64,000 bases of DNA from Aquimarina aquimarini. GTDB taxonomy: Bacteria > Bacteroidota > Bacteroidia > Flavobacteriales > Flavobacteriaceae. The position numbers and the translations under genes are program-made. This document shows, in pieces, positions 35,040-44,174 of the stretch (position 1 is its first letter; every line of letters starts with the position of its first letter). The stretch is from contig NZ_OMKE01000012.1 of the NCBI RefSeq assembly GCF_900299535.1, forward strand, positions 62,001 through 126,000, read 5' to 3'. The notes beneath the pieces are model-generated. The model saw nothing but the letters and a program-made list of their open reading frames with translations. It did not search any database and had not been told where the DNA came from.

Positions 35040-36245
35040 ATGATAAACCTAAAACGGGACACTAATATATCGATAGCTTTTTTTTTATTGGCAGCAATGT
35101 TAGGAGTTTTTTTAAGGTTTTTGTATGTGTTTGATATTTCAGTAAATTATAAATACATTGTGCATGCACATTCTCATATAGCACTATTAGGGTGGGTGTA
35201 TGTTGCAATAATAACAATATTTTATAGGTTATATTTAGATCAATGTGGTGCTGAGAAATATTATCGAATTATTTTTTGGTGTACACAAGTCACTTTGGTA
35301 GGAATGTTACTTAGTTTTCCGTTTCAAGGATATGCATTGTTCTCAATAATTTTTTCTACACTCTTTCTTTTTACTTCTTACTGGTATGTCTGGTTTTTTA
35401 TCAAAAATATCCCTAGTAGTTATAAAACCACAAAATCATATAAGTGTATAAAAACTGCATTATGGTATATGGTTGTTTCAAGTGTTGGCCCATGGGCATT
35501 AGGAGCTATAATGAATACATTGGGGGCAGGTTCTGTATGGTATAAATTGGCGATATATTTTTACTTGCATTTTCAATATAATGGGTGGATGATTCTTGCT
35601 CTTTTTGGGGCGATGTTTTATGTTTTAGAAAAACAAAATCTAAAAATTTCTAATAAGAACTTTAATAGGTTTTTTATAGGAATCAATATAAGTATTGTTT
35701 TAACCTTTTTTCTTTCGATATTATGGACAGAACCGTCAGGTTTTTATTATTTCTTGGCAGGTATAGGTTGTCTTTTTCAAGTGTTGGCCTTTATCCTATT
35801 TATTAAAATTATGTTAGATTCAGGTTTAATTGCCAACAAAATTCTTTCAAAATTACAATTACAAATTATTCAGACAGTGGTAGTATTGATGACAGTTAAG
35901 ATTGTCTTGCAATTACTTTCTTCCATTCCATATTTTGCAAATTTAGCGACTACCATTTTAGATTTTACAATAGGCTATTTGCATTGGACATTTTTGGGAG
36001 TAATAAGTGTTGGCTTATTTTTCTTTTTAGAATACTTTAGTTTGATTAAGATTCCCAAAAAAGGATATTATATCTATATGCTGGGATTTGTGCTTACAGA
36101 ACTTTTTATTTTTTATAAAGGAATGATAGTTTGGCTGGATTTATCTTTCTTTTTAGAATATTTTCTTCTTCTTTCGATTGCTAGTGTAATAATCTTCATA
36201 GGAATTTTATATTGTTTTTTGTTTAATATAAAATGGTGTAAGTAG
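35040..36245 (+). CDS. Polytopic membrane protein with conserved His segments
   Basis: This 401-aa protein has about 12 hydrophobic segments. Membrane-embedded His residues appear in HAHSHIALLGW, YLHFQYNGWM and YLHWTFLGV, a pattern seen in heme-copper-oxidase subunit I relatives. A role in heme or metal binding is plausible, but the family is not recognised with certainty. A terminator follows at 36303. Confidence 0.6.
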   Translation: MINLKRDTNISIAFFLLAAMLGVFLRFLYVFDISVNYKYIVHAHSHIALLGWVYVAIITIFYRLYLDQCGAEKYYRIIFWCTQVTLVGMLLSFPFQGYALFSIIFSTLFLFTSYWYVWFFIKNIPSSYKTTKSYKCIKTALWYMVVSSVGPWALGAIMNTLGAGSVWYKLAIYFYLHFQYNGWMILALFGAMFYVLEKQNLKISNKNFNRFFIGINISIVLTFFLSILWTEPSGFYYFLAGIGCLFQVLAFILFIKIMLDSGLIANKILSKLQLQIIQTVVVLMTVKIVLQLLSSIPYFANLATTILDFTIGYLHWTFLGVISVGLFFFLEYFSLIKIPKKGYYIYMLGFVLTELFIFYKGMIVWLDLSFFLEYFLLLSIASVIIFIGILYCFLFNIKWCK

Positions 36246-36302
36246 TTATTCTAAACGTATAGTTTAATACGCACTTAAAAATTGCATGCTATGTAATAAT
36301 AA

Positions 36303-36340
36303 GGCATTAGAAGATTTATCTTTTTTAATGCCATTTTTTT
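36303..36340 (+). terminator. Terminator
   Basis: A 7-9 bp stem (ggcatta at 36303-36309 with taatgcc at 36326-36332) is followed by an A and seven T. It ends the polytopic membrane protein gene. Confidence 0.65.
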
Positions 36341-36499
36341 CATGACAAAATAAACTTATTTTTTTATTTCAGTTTCAAAAAAGAAAACTCTTATGTGGTA
36401 ATATTGCAATGTAAAAAGAGCTGATGTTTTTTGTTTTATAGAAAAGATGTCATCTGTTTTTTTGTTAATCATGTAAAAATCAACTTTAAAATTATTTAA

Positions 36500-37750
36500 A
36501 TGAAAAAATTATCGTTTATAATTCTATCTATACTATTAAGCAATATTACAAATGCACAAATTAGATTTGAATCAGGGTATTTTATTGATAATAATGGAGA
36601 AAAAACAGAGTGTTTGATTAAAAATATTGATTGGAATGATAACCCCAATAAATTTGAATATAAATTAACAGATAATGCGCAATCAAAAATAGGTAGAATA
36701 GGCAATATTCGAGAATTTGCTGTTGCTGATCTTAAATATATACGAAGTGAAGTAGATATAGACAGGTCAAGTAAAGACCTAAACTTATTAAGTACCAGTA
36801 AAAATCCAATATTTCAAAAAGAAGTATTGTTCTTAAAGTATTTGATAGAAGGCGACGCAACATTATACCTATATGAGCAAGGCAATCTAAGAAGATATTT
36901 TTATAGTGTAGGGAGTGATGGTAATATTCAGCAATTGATTCATAAAAAATACATGCTTACAAAGCAAGTTGTAAATGGAGTAGAAAAAGAAGGGTATAAT
37001 AAAATAGCAGAAAATAATAGATACCGACAACAGTTATGGATTGACATGAGGTGTGGTGATATCACAGAAAAAAGTGTTCTGAGAACTGATTATAATGAGA
37101 GTAGCCTAGTTAAGTATTTTACCAAGTATAATATGTGTGTAGATCCAACCTCTATAAAAATCAAGAAAAAAGAAGAGAGAGACTTATTTAATCTTAATTT
37201 AAGACCTGGAGTTAATTTCTCATCACTTTCGTTACGGGATTCGTATACTAATTATTACCAAAAGAGTGGTTTTGATGATAAAACAGATATTAGATTAGGT
37301 ATAGAAGCAGAGTATATTTTGCCATTCAATAAAAACAAATGGTCAATATTTGTAGAGCCAACATATCAATCATATACATCTAGTATATCAGATGAGAGAA
37401 CTACTTTTCTTGGACGAACAACAAGAGTAATCGATGTAGATTATGAGTCTATAGAATTTCCAATCGGTTTAAGACACTATATGTTTTTGAGTGATAAATC
37501 TAAGTTGTTTATTAATGCTGCCTTTGTATTAGATTTTGAATTGAATATTGAATATACTTTGAATATTAGTGATGATCCGACGCCAGAAAATGTTGATGAT
37601 ATAAAAACAGGAACAAATGTAGCCCTAGGTTTCGGGTATAAATACAATGATCGATTTAGTGTTGAGGCACGTTATGGAACAAATCGTAAAATAGGACAAA
37701 TTTTTGATTACCAGTCTTATTCTCTGATTTTAGGATATTCTTTATTTTAA
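36500..37750 (+). CDS. Outer-membrane beta-barrel protein
   Basis: This 416-aa protein has a signal peptide (about residues 1-19, LSFIILSILLSNITNAQ). The C-terminal half (about 235-416) has alternating strands ending RYGTNRKIGQIF...SYSLILGYSLF, with the terminal Phe typical of barrel insertion. This fits the PorT-like outer-membrane family of Bacteroidota. The N-terminal half is a periplasmic domain of unknown type. A weak hairpin with partial T-tract follows at 37837-37868. Confidence 0.7.
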   Translation: MKKLSFIILSILLSNITNAQIRFESGYFIDNNGEKTECLIKNIDWNDNPNKFEYKLTDNAQSKIGRIGNIREFAVADLKYIRSEVDIDRSSKDLNLLSTSKNPIFQKEVLFLKYLIEGDATLYLYEQGNLRRYFYSVGSDGNIQQLIHKKYMLTKQVVNGVEKEGYNKIAENNRYRQQLWIDMRCGDITEKSVLRTDYNESSLVKYFTKYNMCVDPTSIKIKKKEERDLFNLNLRPGVNFSSLSLRDSYTNYYQKSGFDDKTDIRLGIEAEYILPFNKNKWSIFVEPTYQSYTSSISDERTTFLGRTTRVIDVDYESIEFPIGLRHYMFLSDKSKLFINAAFVLDFELNIEYTLNISDDPTPENVDDIKTGTNVALGFGYKYNDRFSVEARYGTNRKIGQIFDYQSYSLILGYSLF

Positions 37751-37836
37751 TAAAAACATGTTTTAAACACAGTTAAGTAGCGGTTTTATTGTTGTAAGTT
37801 CTTTATGTAGAGATTCTTGTGTGTTTATTAAAGAAT

Positions 37837-37876
37837 AAACCTCAGTAAGTTATTGTTTGCTGAGGTTTGTTGTTTT
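37837..37876 (+). terminator. Terminator
   Basis: A 9-bp perfect stem (aaacctcag at 37837-37845 with ctgaggttt at 37860-37868) is followed by a T-rich stretch gttgtttt. It probably ends the beta-barrel gene. Confidence 0.55.
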
Positions 37877-37986
37877 ACAGTTTTTCGCTTTTTTAATCTC
37901 TTAAATTTTTGATAAGAATTTTTTGAGTATTTCTTCGTTGTTGTATTTAATTGTACATTAGTCGCAATACCTCAAAATGTAAAATT

Positions 37987-38571
37987 ATGTCAGAATTTTG
38001 GCTTTATACAAAGCTAGGTTTTGGTCATGTGCTGGATTGGAGCGCTTATGATCACATCCTTTTTTTAATTGTTCTCACAGTTGGATATACCTTTGATAAT
38101 TGGAAACGAATATTGGTATTAGTAACCTTATTTACAGTAGGACATACCATGTCCTTAGTTTTAGCTGTATATGGTGTAGTGTCAGTAAATTCTAGATTGG
38201 TGGAGTTTTTGATTCCTGTAACTATTTTTATTGCTGGATTATATAATGTGTTTACAGCAAAAAAGACAGGGAAAAATGATAAAATAGCCATATTGTATGG
38301 AGTAACTATCTTTTTTGGATTGATTCACGGCTTAGGATTTTCTAGTTATTTTAAAGTAATTAGTAGTAATGTAAGTTCGAAGATTCTTCCATTAATAGAA
38401 TTTGCTCTAGGAGTAGAAGCTGCACAAATAGTAGTGGTGTTATTACTACTTATAATTAGCTTTATATTTCAAACTCTTTTTAGATTTTCAAAACAAGATT
38501 GGGTACTTGTTATTTCTTCAGTAGTGATAGGAATGGTAATACCAATGCTTATTGCAAATAAAATTTGGTGA
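37987..38571 (+). CDS. HupE/UreJ-type membrane protein
   Basis: The ATG at 37987 is chosen; a longer frame from a TTG adds 12 polar residues. This 194-aa protein has six or so hydrophobic segments and the family marker LGFGHVLDWSAYDHILF with repeated His and Asp, then GHTMSL and FGLIHGLGFSSYF. HupE/UreJ proteins are inner-membrane nickel or cobalt permeases in some bacteria. The metal here is unproven. Confidence 0.8.
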   Translation: MSEFWLYTKLGFGHVLDWSAYDHILFLIVLTVGYTFDNWKRILVLVTLFTVGHTMSLVLAVYGVVSVNSRLVEFLIPVTIFIAGLYNVFTAKKTGKNDKIAILYGVTIFFGLIHGLGFSSYFKVISSNVSSKILPLIEFALGVEAAQIVVVLLLLIISFIFQTLFRFSKQDWVLVISSVVIGMVIPMLIANKIW

Positions 38572-38657
38572 ATAAGTCTTAATTAAGGTTGTATTTGCCA
38601 CATCGTAATAATATATTCGTACTTTGATTATTGTCAATACGCTAGTCATTTTATTTT

Positions 38658-39089
38658 ATGTCAAAAAAAAAACAGCTTAAGTACGATAAAGCTTACCTCA
38701 GGATAGCAAATGAATGGGGGAAATTATCTCATTGTGAGAGGAAAAAAGTTGGTGCGGTTATTGTGAAAGATAGAATGATTATTTCTGATGGTTTCAATGG
38801 TACGCCTACAGGATTTGAGAACCCTTGTGAAGATGAAGAAGGGTATACAAAATGGTATGTGTTGCATGCAGAGGCAAATGCGATTTCTAAAGTCGCTTCA
38901 TCTACACAATCGTGTAAAGGAGCAACACTATATATCACATTATCCCCATGTAAAGAATGTAGTAAGTTGATTCATCAGGCAGGAATAAAGCGTATAGTAT
39001 ATCAAGTAGGGTATAAAGATGACTCTGGATTACAATTTCTTGCAAAAGCAGGAGTAGAAATAGAACAGATTACGGATTTAGAAGAATAA
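38658..39089 (+). CDS. dCMP deaminase-type cytidine/deoxycytidylate deaminase
   Basis: The 143-aa protein has the zinc site HAEANAI (catalytic Glu) and PCKECSK (two Cys), plus an N-terminal segment VGAVIVKDRMIISDGFNGTPTGFENPC typical of dCMP deaminases. These supply dUMP for thymidylate synthesis. Its stop overlaps the start of the next gene by one base (TAATG), so the two are translationally linked. Confidence 0.88.
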   Translation: MSKKKQLKYDKAYLRIANEWGKLSHCERKKVGAVIVKDRMIISDGFNGTPTGFENPCEDEEGYTKWYVLHAEANAISKVASSTQSCKGATLYITLSPCKECSKLIHQAGIKRIVYQVGYKDDSGLQFLAKAGVEIEQITDLEE

Positions 39090-40672
39090 TGGGATATTCA
39101 AAAAAATATTTGCCTTTTTTTTTAGGGCTGGCTTTAGGAGCTGGAGTGTTTTTAGGGAGTAAATTGAACTTTAGTAATCCTTCTGCAAAGCTATTCTCGT
39201 ATAACCCAAAAAAAGAAAAGCTGAATAGGCTTATTGATTATATTGATTATGAATATGTAGACGAAATCAATACCGATAGTATAGTTGAGGTTACAGTAAA
39301 TAGAATCTTAGAAAATCTAGATCCTCATTCTATATATATACCATCAGAGGAACTTGAGGGGATTACAGAAAGTATGCAAGGAGATTTTATTGGTATTGGA
39401 GTAAGTTATTATCCATATCGAGATACAATATCTGTAATAAATACCATAAAAGGAGGGCCTAGTGAAAAATCAGGAATCAAAGCAGGCGATAGAATCCTGA
39501 TGGCGAATAAAGATACACTGTATGGAGAACGTTTAGTGAGAGATGGTCTGGCAAATAAGTTAAAAGGAGAATTAAATAGTCAAGTTCAACTTAGGGTATA
39601 TAGAAAAGGAACAGGAGTATTTGATGTAATGGTAAAAAGAGGGCGTGTGCCTTTACAAAGTGTGGATGCTGCCTATGTGTTGGATGATAAATTAGGATAT
39701 ATCAAAATTAATCGTTTTGCAGAAACTACTTATAAAGAATTTAAGACAGCAATAGATAAATTGCTGGATAAAGGTGTTCAAAGTGTAGTAATAGACCTCA
39801 GAGATAACGGAGGAGGATTCATTGCGCCAGCTTTAAAAATGGCAGATGAATTTCTTAAAGATGATGTGTTGATAATGTTTACCAAAAACAAAAAAGGAGC
39901 AATAGAGAATAATTATGCAACCGATAAAGGGAGTTTTGAAAAAGGAAAAGTTTATGTCCTAATTAATGAGAATTCGGCATCTGCCAGTGAGATTTTTGCA
40001 GGAGCAATTCAAGATAATGATAGAGGAATTATTGTAGGTCGACGCTCTTATGGAAAAGGCCTTGTGCAAAGAGAAATGGCATTAGGAGATGGGAGTGCAG
40101 TTCGATTAACAATTTCAAGATACTATACTCCAACAGGACGTTCGATTCAAAAACCATATGGCAATGGTAACAAAGAATATTTCAATGAATATTTAGAAAG
40201 ATATAAAAATGGAGAGCTACAAAATGCAGATAGTATTCAGGTGGCAGATTCATTGAAATTTAAGACTCCAGGAGGTAAAATTCTTTATGGAGGAGGGGGG
40301 ATTATTCCTGATATTTTTGTAAGTAAGGACACTACACGAGTTGGTGAAACATTGAATTATATGTTGCGATCAGGTCGCATGGGAGGATATGTGTTTGAAG
40401 AGTTAGATAAAAATAGAGTGTTTTATAATGACCTGTCAGAAGAAGAATTTGATGAAAAAGTAATTGTAGATGATACTTTTGCAGAAGGATTTTTAAACTA
40501 CTTGCGTGAAAGAGGCGTAGAAATCGAACTAGAAAACTATAAAGATCAATTAAAAAAATACCTAAAAGCTACTATGGCACAACAGTTATTTGGGACAGGA
40601 ATATTTGAGCGAATTATAAACAGAGATGATATAATGATTAATAAAGTGGTGTCACTTTCTAAAGAAGAATAA
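39089..40672 (+). CDS. S41 family C-terminal processing peptidase
   Basis: This 527-aa protein has an N-terminal membrane anchor (about residues 8-28), a PDZ domain (about 95-185, GIGVSYYPYRDTI and GPSEKSGIKAGDRI) and an S41 protease domain with the nucleophile motif NSASASE (residues 295-301) and the Lys in RRSYGKGLVQ. It cleaves C-termini of periplasmic or membrane proteins. The long C-terminal extension (about 400-527) is typical of Bacteroidota members. Confidence 0.9.
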   Translation: MGYSKKYLPFFLGLALGAGVFLGSKLNFSNPSAKLFSYNPKKEKLNRLIDYIDYEYVDEINTDSIVEVTVNRILENLDPHSIYIPSEELEGITESMQGDFIGIGVSYYPYRDTISVINTIKGGPSEKSGIKAGDRILMANKDTLYGERLVRDGLANKLKGELNSQVQLRVYRKGTGVFDVMVKRGRVPLQSVDAAYVLDDKLGYIKINRFAETTYKEFKTAIDKLLDKGVQSVVIDLRDNGGGFIAPALKMADEFLKDDVLIMFTKNKKGAIENNYATDKGSFEKGKVYVLINENSASASEIFAGAIQDNDRGIIVGRRSYGKGLVQREMALGDGSAVRLTISRYYTPTGRSIQKPYGNGNKEYFNEYLERYKNGELQNADSIQVADSLKFKTPGGKILYGGGGIIPDIFVSKDTTRVGETLNYMLRSGRMGGYVFEELDKNRVFYNDLSEEEFDEKVIVDDTFAEGFLNYLRERGVEIELENYKDQLKKYLKATMAQQLFGTGIFERIINRDDIMINKVVSLSKEE

Positions 40673-40686
40673 ATTAGACTTTTAAT

Positions 40687-40992
40687 ATGTCAGAATTTGA
40701 AGAATACTTATTGGCAATAGCTATTTGTTCCCCGCTTTTTTTCTTTATCATAGCAGTTGCTTTTAGGCTGTTGGATAATAGTGCTTCTATTTTTTTAAAA
40801 CATGATATCCTTGTTGATACCTCATATGTTTCGGGAGATATAATACGGGAGCATATAGATAACTCTAAAGATATAGAGCTCAGGAAATCCTTAAGAACCG
40901 CTCTTATATTTAGGAAGTTACATAATTTGTTTATGATCCTGATGGTGATTTCGATTCCACCAGTAATTATCGCTTGTTTTTTCGTTTTTTAA
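40687..40992 (+). CDS. Small two-TM membrane protein
   Basis: The 101-aa protein has hydrophobic segments at about residues 8-27 and 80-100 around a charged loop. No family is recognised. It lies 14 bp after the S41 protease gene and is probably cotranscribed. Confidence 0.55.
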   Translation: MSEFEEYLLAIAICSPLFFFIIAVAFRLLDNSASIFLKHDILVDTSYVSGDIIREHIDNSKDIELRKSLRTALIFRKLHNLFMILMVISIPPVIIACFFVF

Positions 40993-41000
40993 TTAAAATT

Positions 41001-41204
41001 CTATTTACGGCGTTTACTTTTTTCTTGAATATTTTTAGAAACAAGTAGAATAGACATTAGCAAAACTGCACAAGCAGAAGAAAAAATCCCAATAAGAGCA
41101 GTTTTGTTATCATCACTCCATAGATTGTCAAAATCTAGATGTGTACTGTTGTAAATTAATAAACCTATTGCAATGGTAATTAATGTGTAGATAAAATATT
41201 TCAT
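41001..41204 (-). CDS. Small membrane protein
   Basis: This 67-aa protein has two hydrophobic segments (about residues 3-16 and 37-55) and a basic C-terminus (EKSKRRK). It lies 4 bp after the MarC-family gene on the same strand. No family is recognised. Confidence 0.55.
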   Translation of the reverse strand: MKYFIYTLITIAIGLLIYNSTHLDFDNLWSDDNKTALIGIFSSACAVLLMSILLVSKNIQEKSKRRK

Positions 41205-41208
41205 TGAT

Positions 41209-41790
41209 TTAAATAGTTGTTAAAAGCTCTTTTATATTAGCTGTAAATAATTTGACAGCAATAGCAAGCAAAATTACTCCAAAAATCTTTCGTATCACAT
41301 TAATTCCTTGCTTACCTAGAACTTTTTCTATTTTACCAGAAGATTTTAAAACAATGTATACAAAGATAATATTGATAATTATGGCAATTATTATATTAAC
41401 AGTGTGGTACTCTGCTCGTAAAGAAAGAATAGATGTCATTGTACCAGCACCAGCAATAAGAGGAAATGCAAGAGGGACTACTGCAGCAGTTTCTGGAGCA
41501 TCATCTTTATATAGTTGAATACCCAATATCATTTCGATTGCCAGAAAGAAAATAATAAAAGCACCAGCTACAGCAAAAGAATTGACATCGATCCCGATAA
41601 GATTTAAAATTTCTTTCCCAACAAATAAGAAAAGAATCATCAGAATACCCGCAACAATCGAAGCTTTTTCACTTTGTACGTGTCCTACTTTTTTACGAAG
41701 ATCTAAAATAATAGGAATACTGCCTACGATATCTATTACTGCAAATAGTACCATACTAGCGGTCAATATCTCCTTAATGTCAAAGTTCAT
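41209..41790 (-). CDS. MarC-family integral membrane protein
   Basis: This 193-aa protein has six hydrophobic segments and the MarC pattern VDIVGSIPIILDL, AGAFIIFFLAIEMILG and AVVPLAFPLIAGAGTMTS. The family is in the inner membrane and its transport role is not settled. It heads a two-gene minus-strand unit with the small membrane protein. Confidence 0.88.
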   Translation of the reverse strand: MNFDIKEILTASMVLFAVIDIVGSIPIILDLRKKVGHVQSEKASIVAGILMILFLFVGKEILNLIGIDVNSFAVAGAFIIFFLAIEMILGIQLYKDDAPETAAVVPLAFPLIAGAGTMTSILSLRAEYHTVNIIIAIIINIIFVYIVLKSSGKIEKVLGKQGINVIRKIFGVILLAIAVKLFTANIKELLTTI

Positions 41791-41904
41791 AATAAAATAA
41801 TTTCAAAAATTTGCACAAATATAAATAGACTTTATCAGATAAAGATATTATAAAAAGGTGAATAAATTGTAAAAAAGATGTTGTATAAAAAGTATCTTAG
41901 CCCC

Positions 41905-42474
41905 ATGTTTCAATTAGGAAAAACCATAGTATCAGAAGATATCATAGAGAAAGATTTTTTATGTAACCTCTCTGCGTGCAAAGGAGCATGCTGTATAGAT
42001 GGAGAAGCAGGAGCGCCTCTAGAAGAATCAGAAACGCAAAAACTTAAAGAAATATATCCGATAATTAAACCTTATTTAAGAAAAGAAGGAATAGATGTTA
42101 TTGAGAAGTATGGAACATATATAGAGACAAGCGACGGGGAGTTAGAAACCCCTCTTATTGATGATGCAGATTGTGCATATGTAATTTTTGATGAAAAAGG
42201 AACTGCTATTTGTGCTATAGAAGAAGCATATAACCAAGGAGATGTCGATTGGAAAAAACCTGTTTCTTGTCACTTATATCCAATAAGGGTTCAAGAATAT
42301 ACTGAGTTTGCTGCCGTAAACTACCATAAATGGGAAATTTGTGATGATGCCTGTGCATTGGGAAAAGAATTGCAAGTACCAATCTATAAATTTGTAAAAG
42401 AAGCGCTGGTTAGAAAATTTGGAGAAGATTGGTATATGGAATTAGAAAATGTAGCAGGAAAATTGCAAAAATAA
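41905..42474 (+). CDS. DUF3109 cysteine-cluster protein
   Basis: The second ATG at 41905 is preferred: relatives begin MFQLG..IVSEDI..KDFLCN. This 189-aa protein has the Cys-rich cluster CNLSACKGACC near residues 21-31, then DADCAY, AICAI and SCHLYP, probably binding iron-sulfur or zinc. Function is unknown; it is a widespread Bacteroidota core protein. The 395 bases that follow hold structured DNA before nrdB. Confidence 0.85.
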   Translation: MFQLGKTIVSEDIIEKDFLCNLSACKGACCIDGEAGAPLEESETQKLKEIYPIIKPYLRKEGIDVIEKYGTYIETSDGELETPLIDDADCAYVIFDEKGTAICAIEEAYNQGDVDWKKPVSCHLYPIRVQEYTEFAAVNYHKWEICDDACALGKELQVPIYKFVKEALVRKFGEDWYMELENVAGKLQK

Positions 42475-42527
42475 CTCGTATTATATCCTTCAAAACTCAA
42501 AACATTAAATTTTTCACACCCTTTTTC

Positions 42528-42602
42528 TGTTAAAAAAACAAGGTTTTTTAGCTACGGTTTAACCGTAAAAACCCGAATTTTCATCACTTTGTTTTTTTAA
42601 CA
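42528..42602. repeat. Nested inverted repeats upstream of nrdB
   Basis: Outer arms of 14 bp (42528-42541 with 42589-42602, tgttaaaaaaacaa and its complement) enclose a 15-bp palindrome centred at 42560 (tacggttTaaccgta). Together they can form a two-level hairpin. It lies between the DUF3109 gene and nrdB. No further gene is seen in 42475-42869. Confidence 0.55.
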
Positions 42603-42869
42603 AAAAAACGCGGTTAACAAGTGAAAAATAAGTGGTTTCGGGATAAGTTCTTCATATTATTTGTGTTTTTTTAAAAACATATAACTTTTTGATAATGAGT
42701 AGTTTGAGTTCTTTTTTGTAAAAAATCATTTTTGTTTCAAAATAACTCCGTGTTGAAAACTTTGTTGAAAACGTTTATTAACTTTTGGTAGAAGTTTTGA
42801 GTGATTTCTTGATCTTTGTAATACCCTATTAGAAATAAAAATTCTCAAGAAAACAGCAAAAAAAATAAG

Positions 42870-43847
42870 ATGAGTGTCGTAGAGCCAATTTTGCAAGAAA
42901 ATAAAGAACGATTTGTAATTTTTCCAATCCAACATCATGATATTTGGGAGTGGTATAAAAAATCTGAAGCTAGTTTTTGGACAGCAGAAGAAATTGATTT
43001 ACACCAAGACATTACAGATTGGGCTACTAAGCTTAATGATGATGAGAGGTATTTTATAAAACATATTTTAGCATTTTTTGCAGCGTCTGATGGAATCGTA
43101 AATGAAAACCTAGCAGAGAATTTTGTGAATGAAGTACAATATAGTGAAGCCAAGTTTTTCTATGGTTTTCAAATTATGATGGAAAACATTCACTCAGAGA
43201 CGTATTCGTTATTGATAGATACGTATGTAAAAGATGAAAAAGAAAAAGGTCTATTGTTTAATGCGATAGATAATTTTCCTGCAATCAAGAAAAAGGCAGA
43301 CTGGGCATTGAAATGGATTGAATCTGATTCTTTTGCTGAGCGCCTAATAGCTTTTGCTGCAGTAGAAGGAATCTTTTTCTCAGGGGCATTTTGTTCTATA
43401 TTCTGGTTAAAGAAACGTGGATTGATGCCTGGGCTTACATTTTCTAATGAGTTAATATCTAGAGATGAAGGAGTACATTGTGATTTTGCTGTTCATATCC
43501 ATAATAAGCATTTGGTAAACAAAGTATCAAAAGATAGAATTCGTGAGATTATTGTAGATGCGTTGAATATTGAGAGAGAATTTATTACAGAATCACTGCC
43601 AGTAAGTTTGATAGGAATGAATGCAAACCTAATGACACAATATCTTGAATTTGTTACAGATAGATTATTGATGGAATTAGAATGTGAAAAAGAATATGGA
43701 ACTGCTAATCCGTTTGATTTTATGGATATGATCTCATTGCAAGGAAAAACAAACTTCTTTGAAAAGAGAGTTTCAGAATACCAAAAAGCAGGAGTGCTTA
43801 ATAAAGATACCGAAGAAAATAAAATAAGTTTTGATGCTGATTTTTAA
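42870..43847 (+). CDS. nrdB: Ribonucleotide reductase small subunit (class I)
   Basis: This 325-aa protein carries the di-iron ligands in EIDLHQD, E105/H108 in MENIHSE, EGIFFSG and RDEGVHCD. The radical Tyr is Y112 in SETYSLL. It makes the tyrosyl radical that the large subunit uses to reduce ribonucleotides. It precedes nrdA by 327 bp; the pair is typical of aerobic class Ia/Ib enzymes. Both are near dCMP deaminase and dGTPase, a deoxynucleotide cluster. Confidence 0.95.
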   Translation: MSVVEPILQENKERFVIFPIQHHDIWEWYKKSEASFWTAEEIDLHQDITDWATKLNDDERYFIKHILAFFAASDGIVNENLAENFVNEVQYSEAKFFYGFQIMMENIHSETYSLLIDTYVKDEKEKGLLFNAIDNFPAIKKKADWALKWIESDSFAERLIAFAAVEGIFFSGAFCSIFWLKKRGLMPGLTFSNELISRDEGVHCDFAVHIHNKHLVNKVSKDRIREIIVDALNIEREFITESLPVSLIGMNANLMTQYLEFVTDRLLMELECEKEYGTANPFDFMDMISLQGKTNFFEKRVSEYQKAGVLNKDTEENKISFDADF

Positions 43848-44174
43848 TTATTGTAAAATTCTCTAAATGCTTTTGAGAATACGATAAATAAAAAAAACAG
43901 GCCAAACAATAATATATTCATTCTGAGCTAGTCAAGAACAATTCTTCTGTTTTATACAGGTTAGCTCAGTTTGATATAGCTTTACAAAAGGGGCGAGTCA
44001 TAGTTATATTTACTTGTAGAATTACTCTCATTTTTAAAATGCAGAGTTGTTTAACAACATCTTATTTTAACTAAATAAGAAGTATACTGTTGGCTCCAAA
44101 AAATAAAAAAAAGAAGAACACAAATTTAACATCAACTTCTTCGGGAGAAGAAAATTTAAAAACCAAAAAGACAT
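43848..44174 (+). promoter_or_regulatory. nrdB-nrdA spacer with hairpins
   Basis: There is no gene in these 327 bases. An 8-bp inverted repeat, ctgagcta (43923-43930) and tagctcag (43962-43969), and a short hairpin ttcttc-ggga-gaagaa just before nrdA are seen. They may control nrdA expression. The length suggests that nrdA has its own promoter. Confidence 0.35.

Noticed and set aside
42520..42870. NrdR box before nrdB
   Set aside because: No match to the usual palindromic acaCTATATATAGTGT-type box was found.
43960..43980. GGTTAGCTCAGTTTG resembles the D-arm of a tRNA
   Set aside because: No anticodon arm, T-arm or acceptor partner follows; it is part of an 8-bp hairpin in the nrdA leader.
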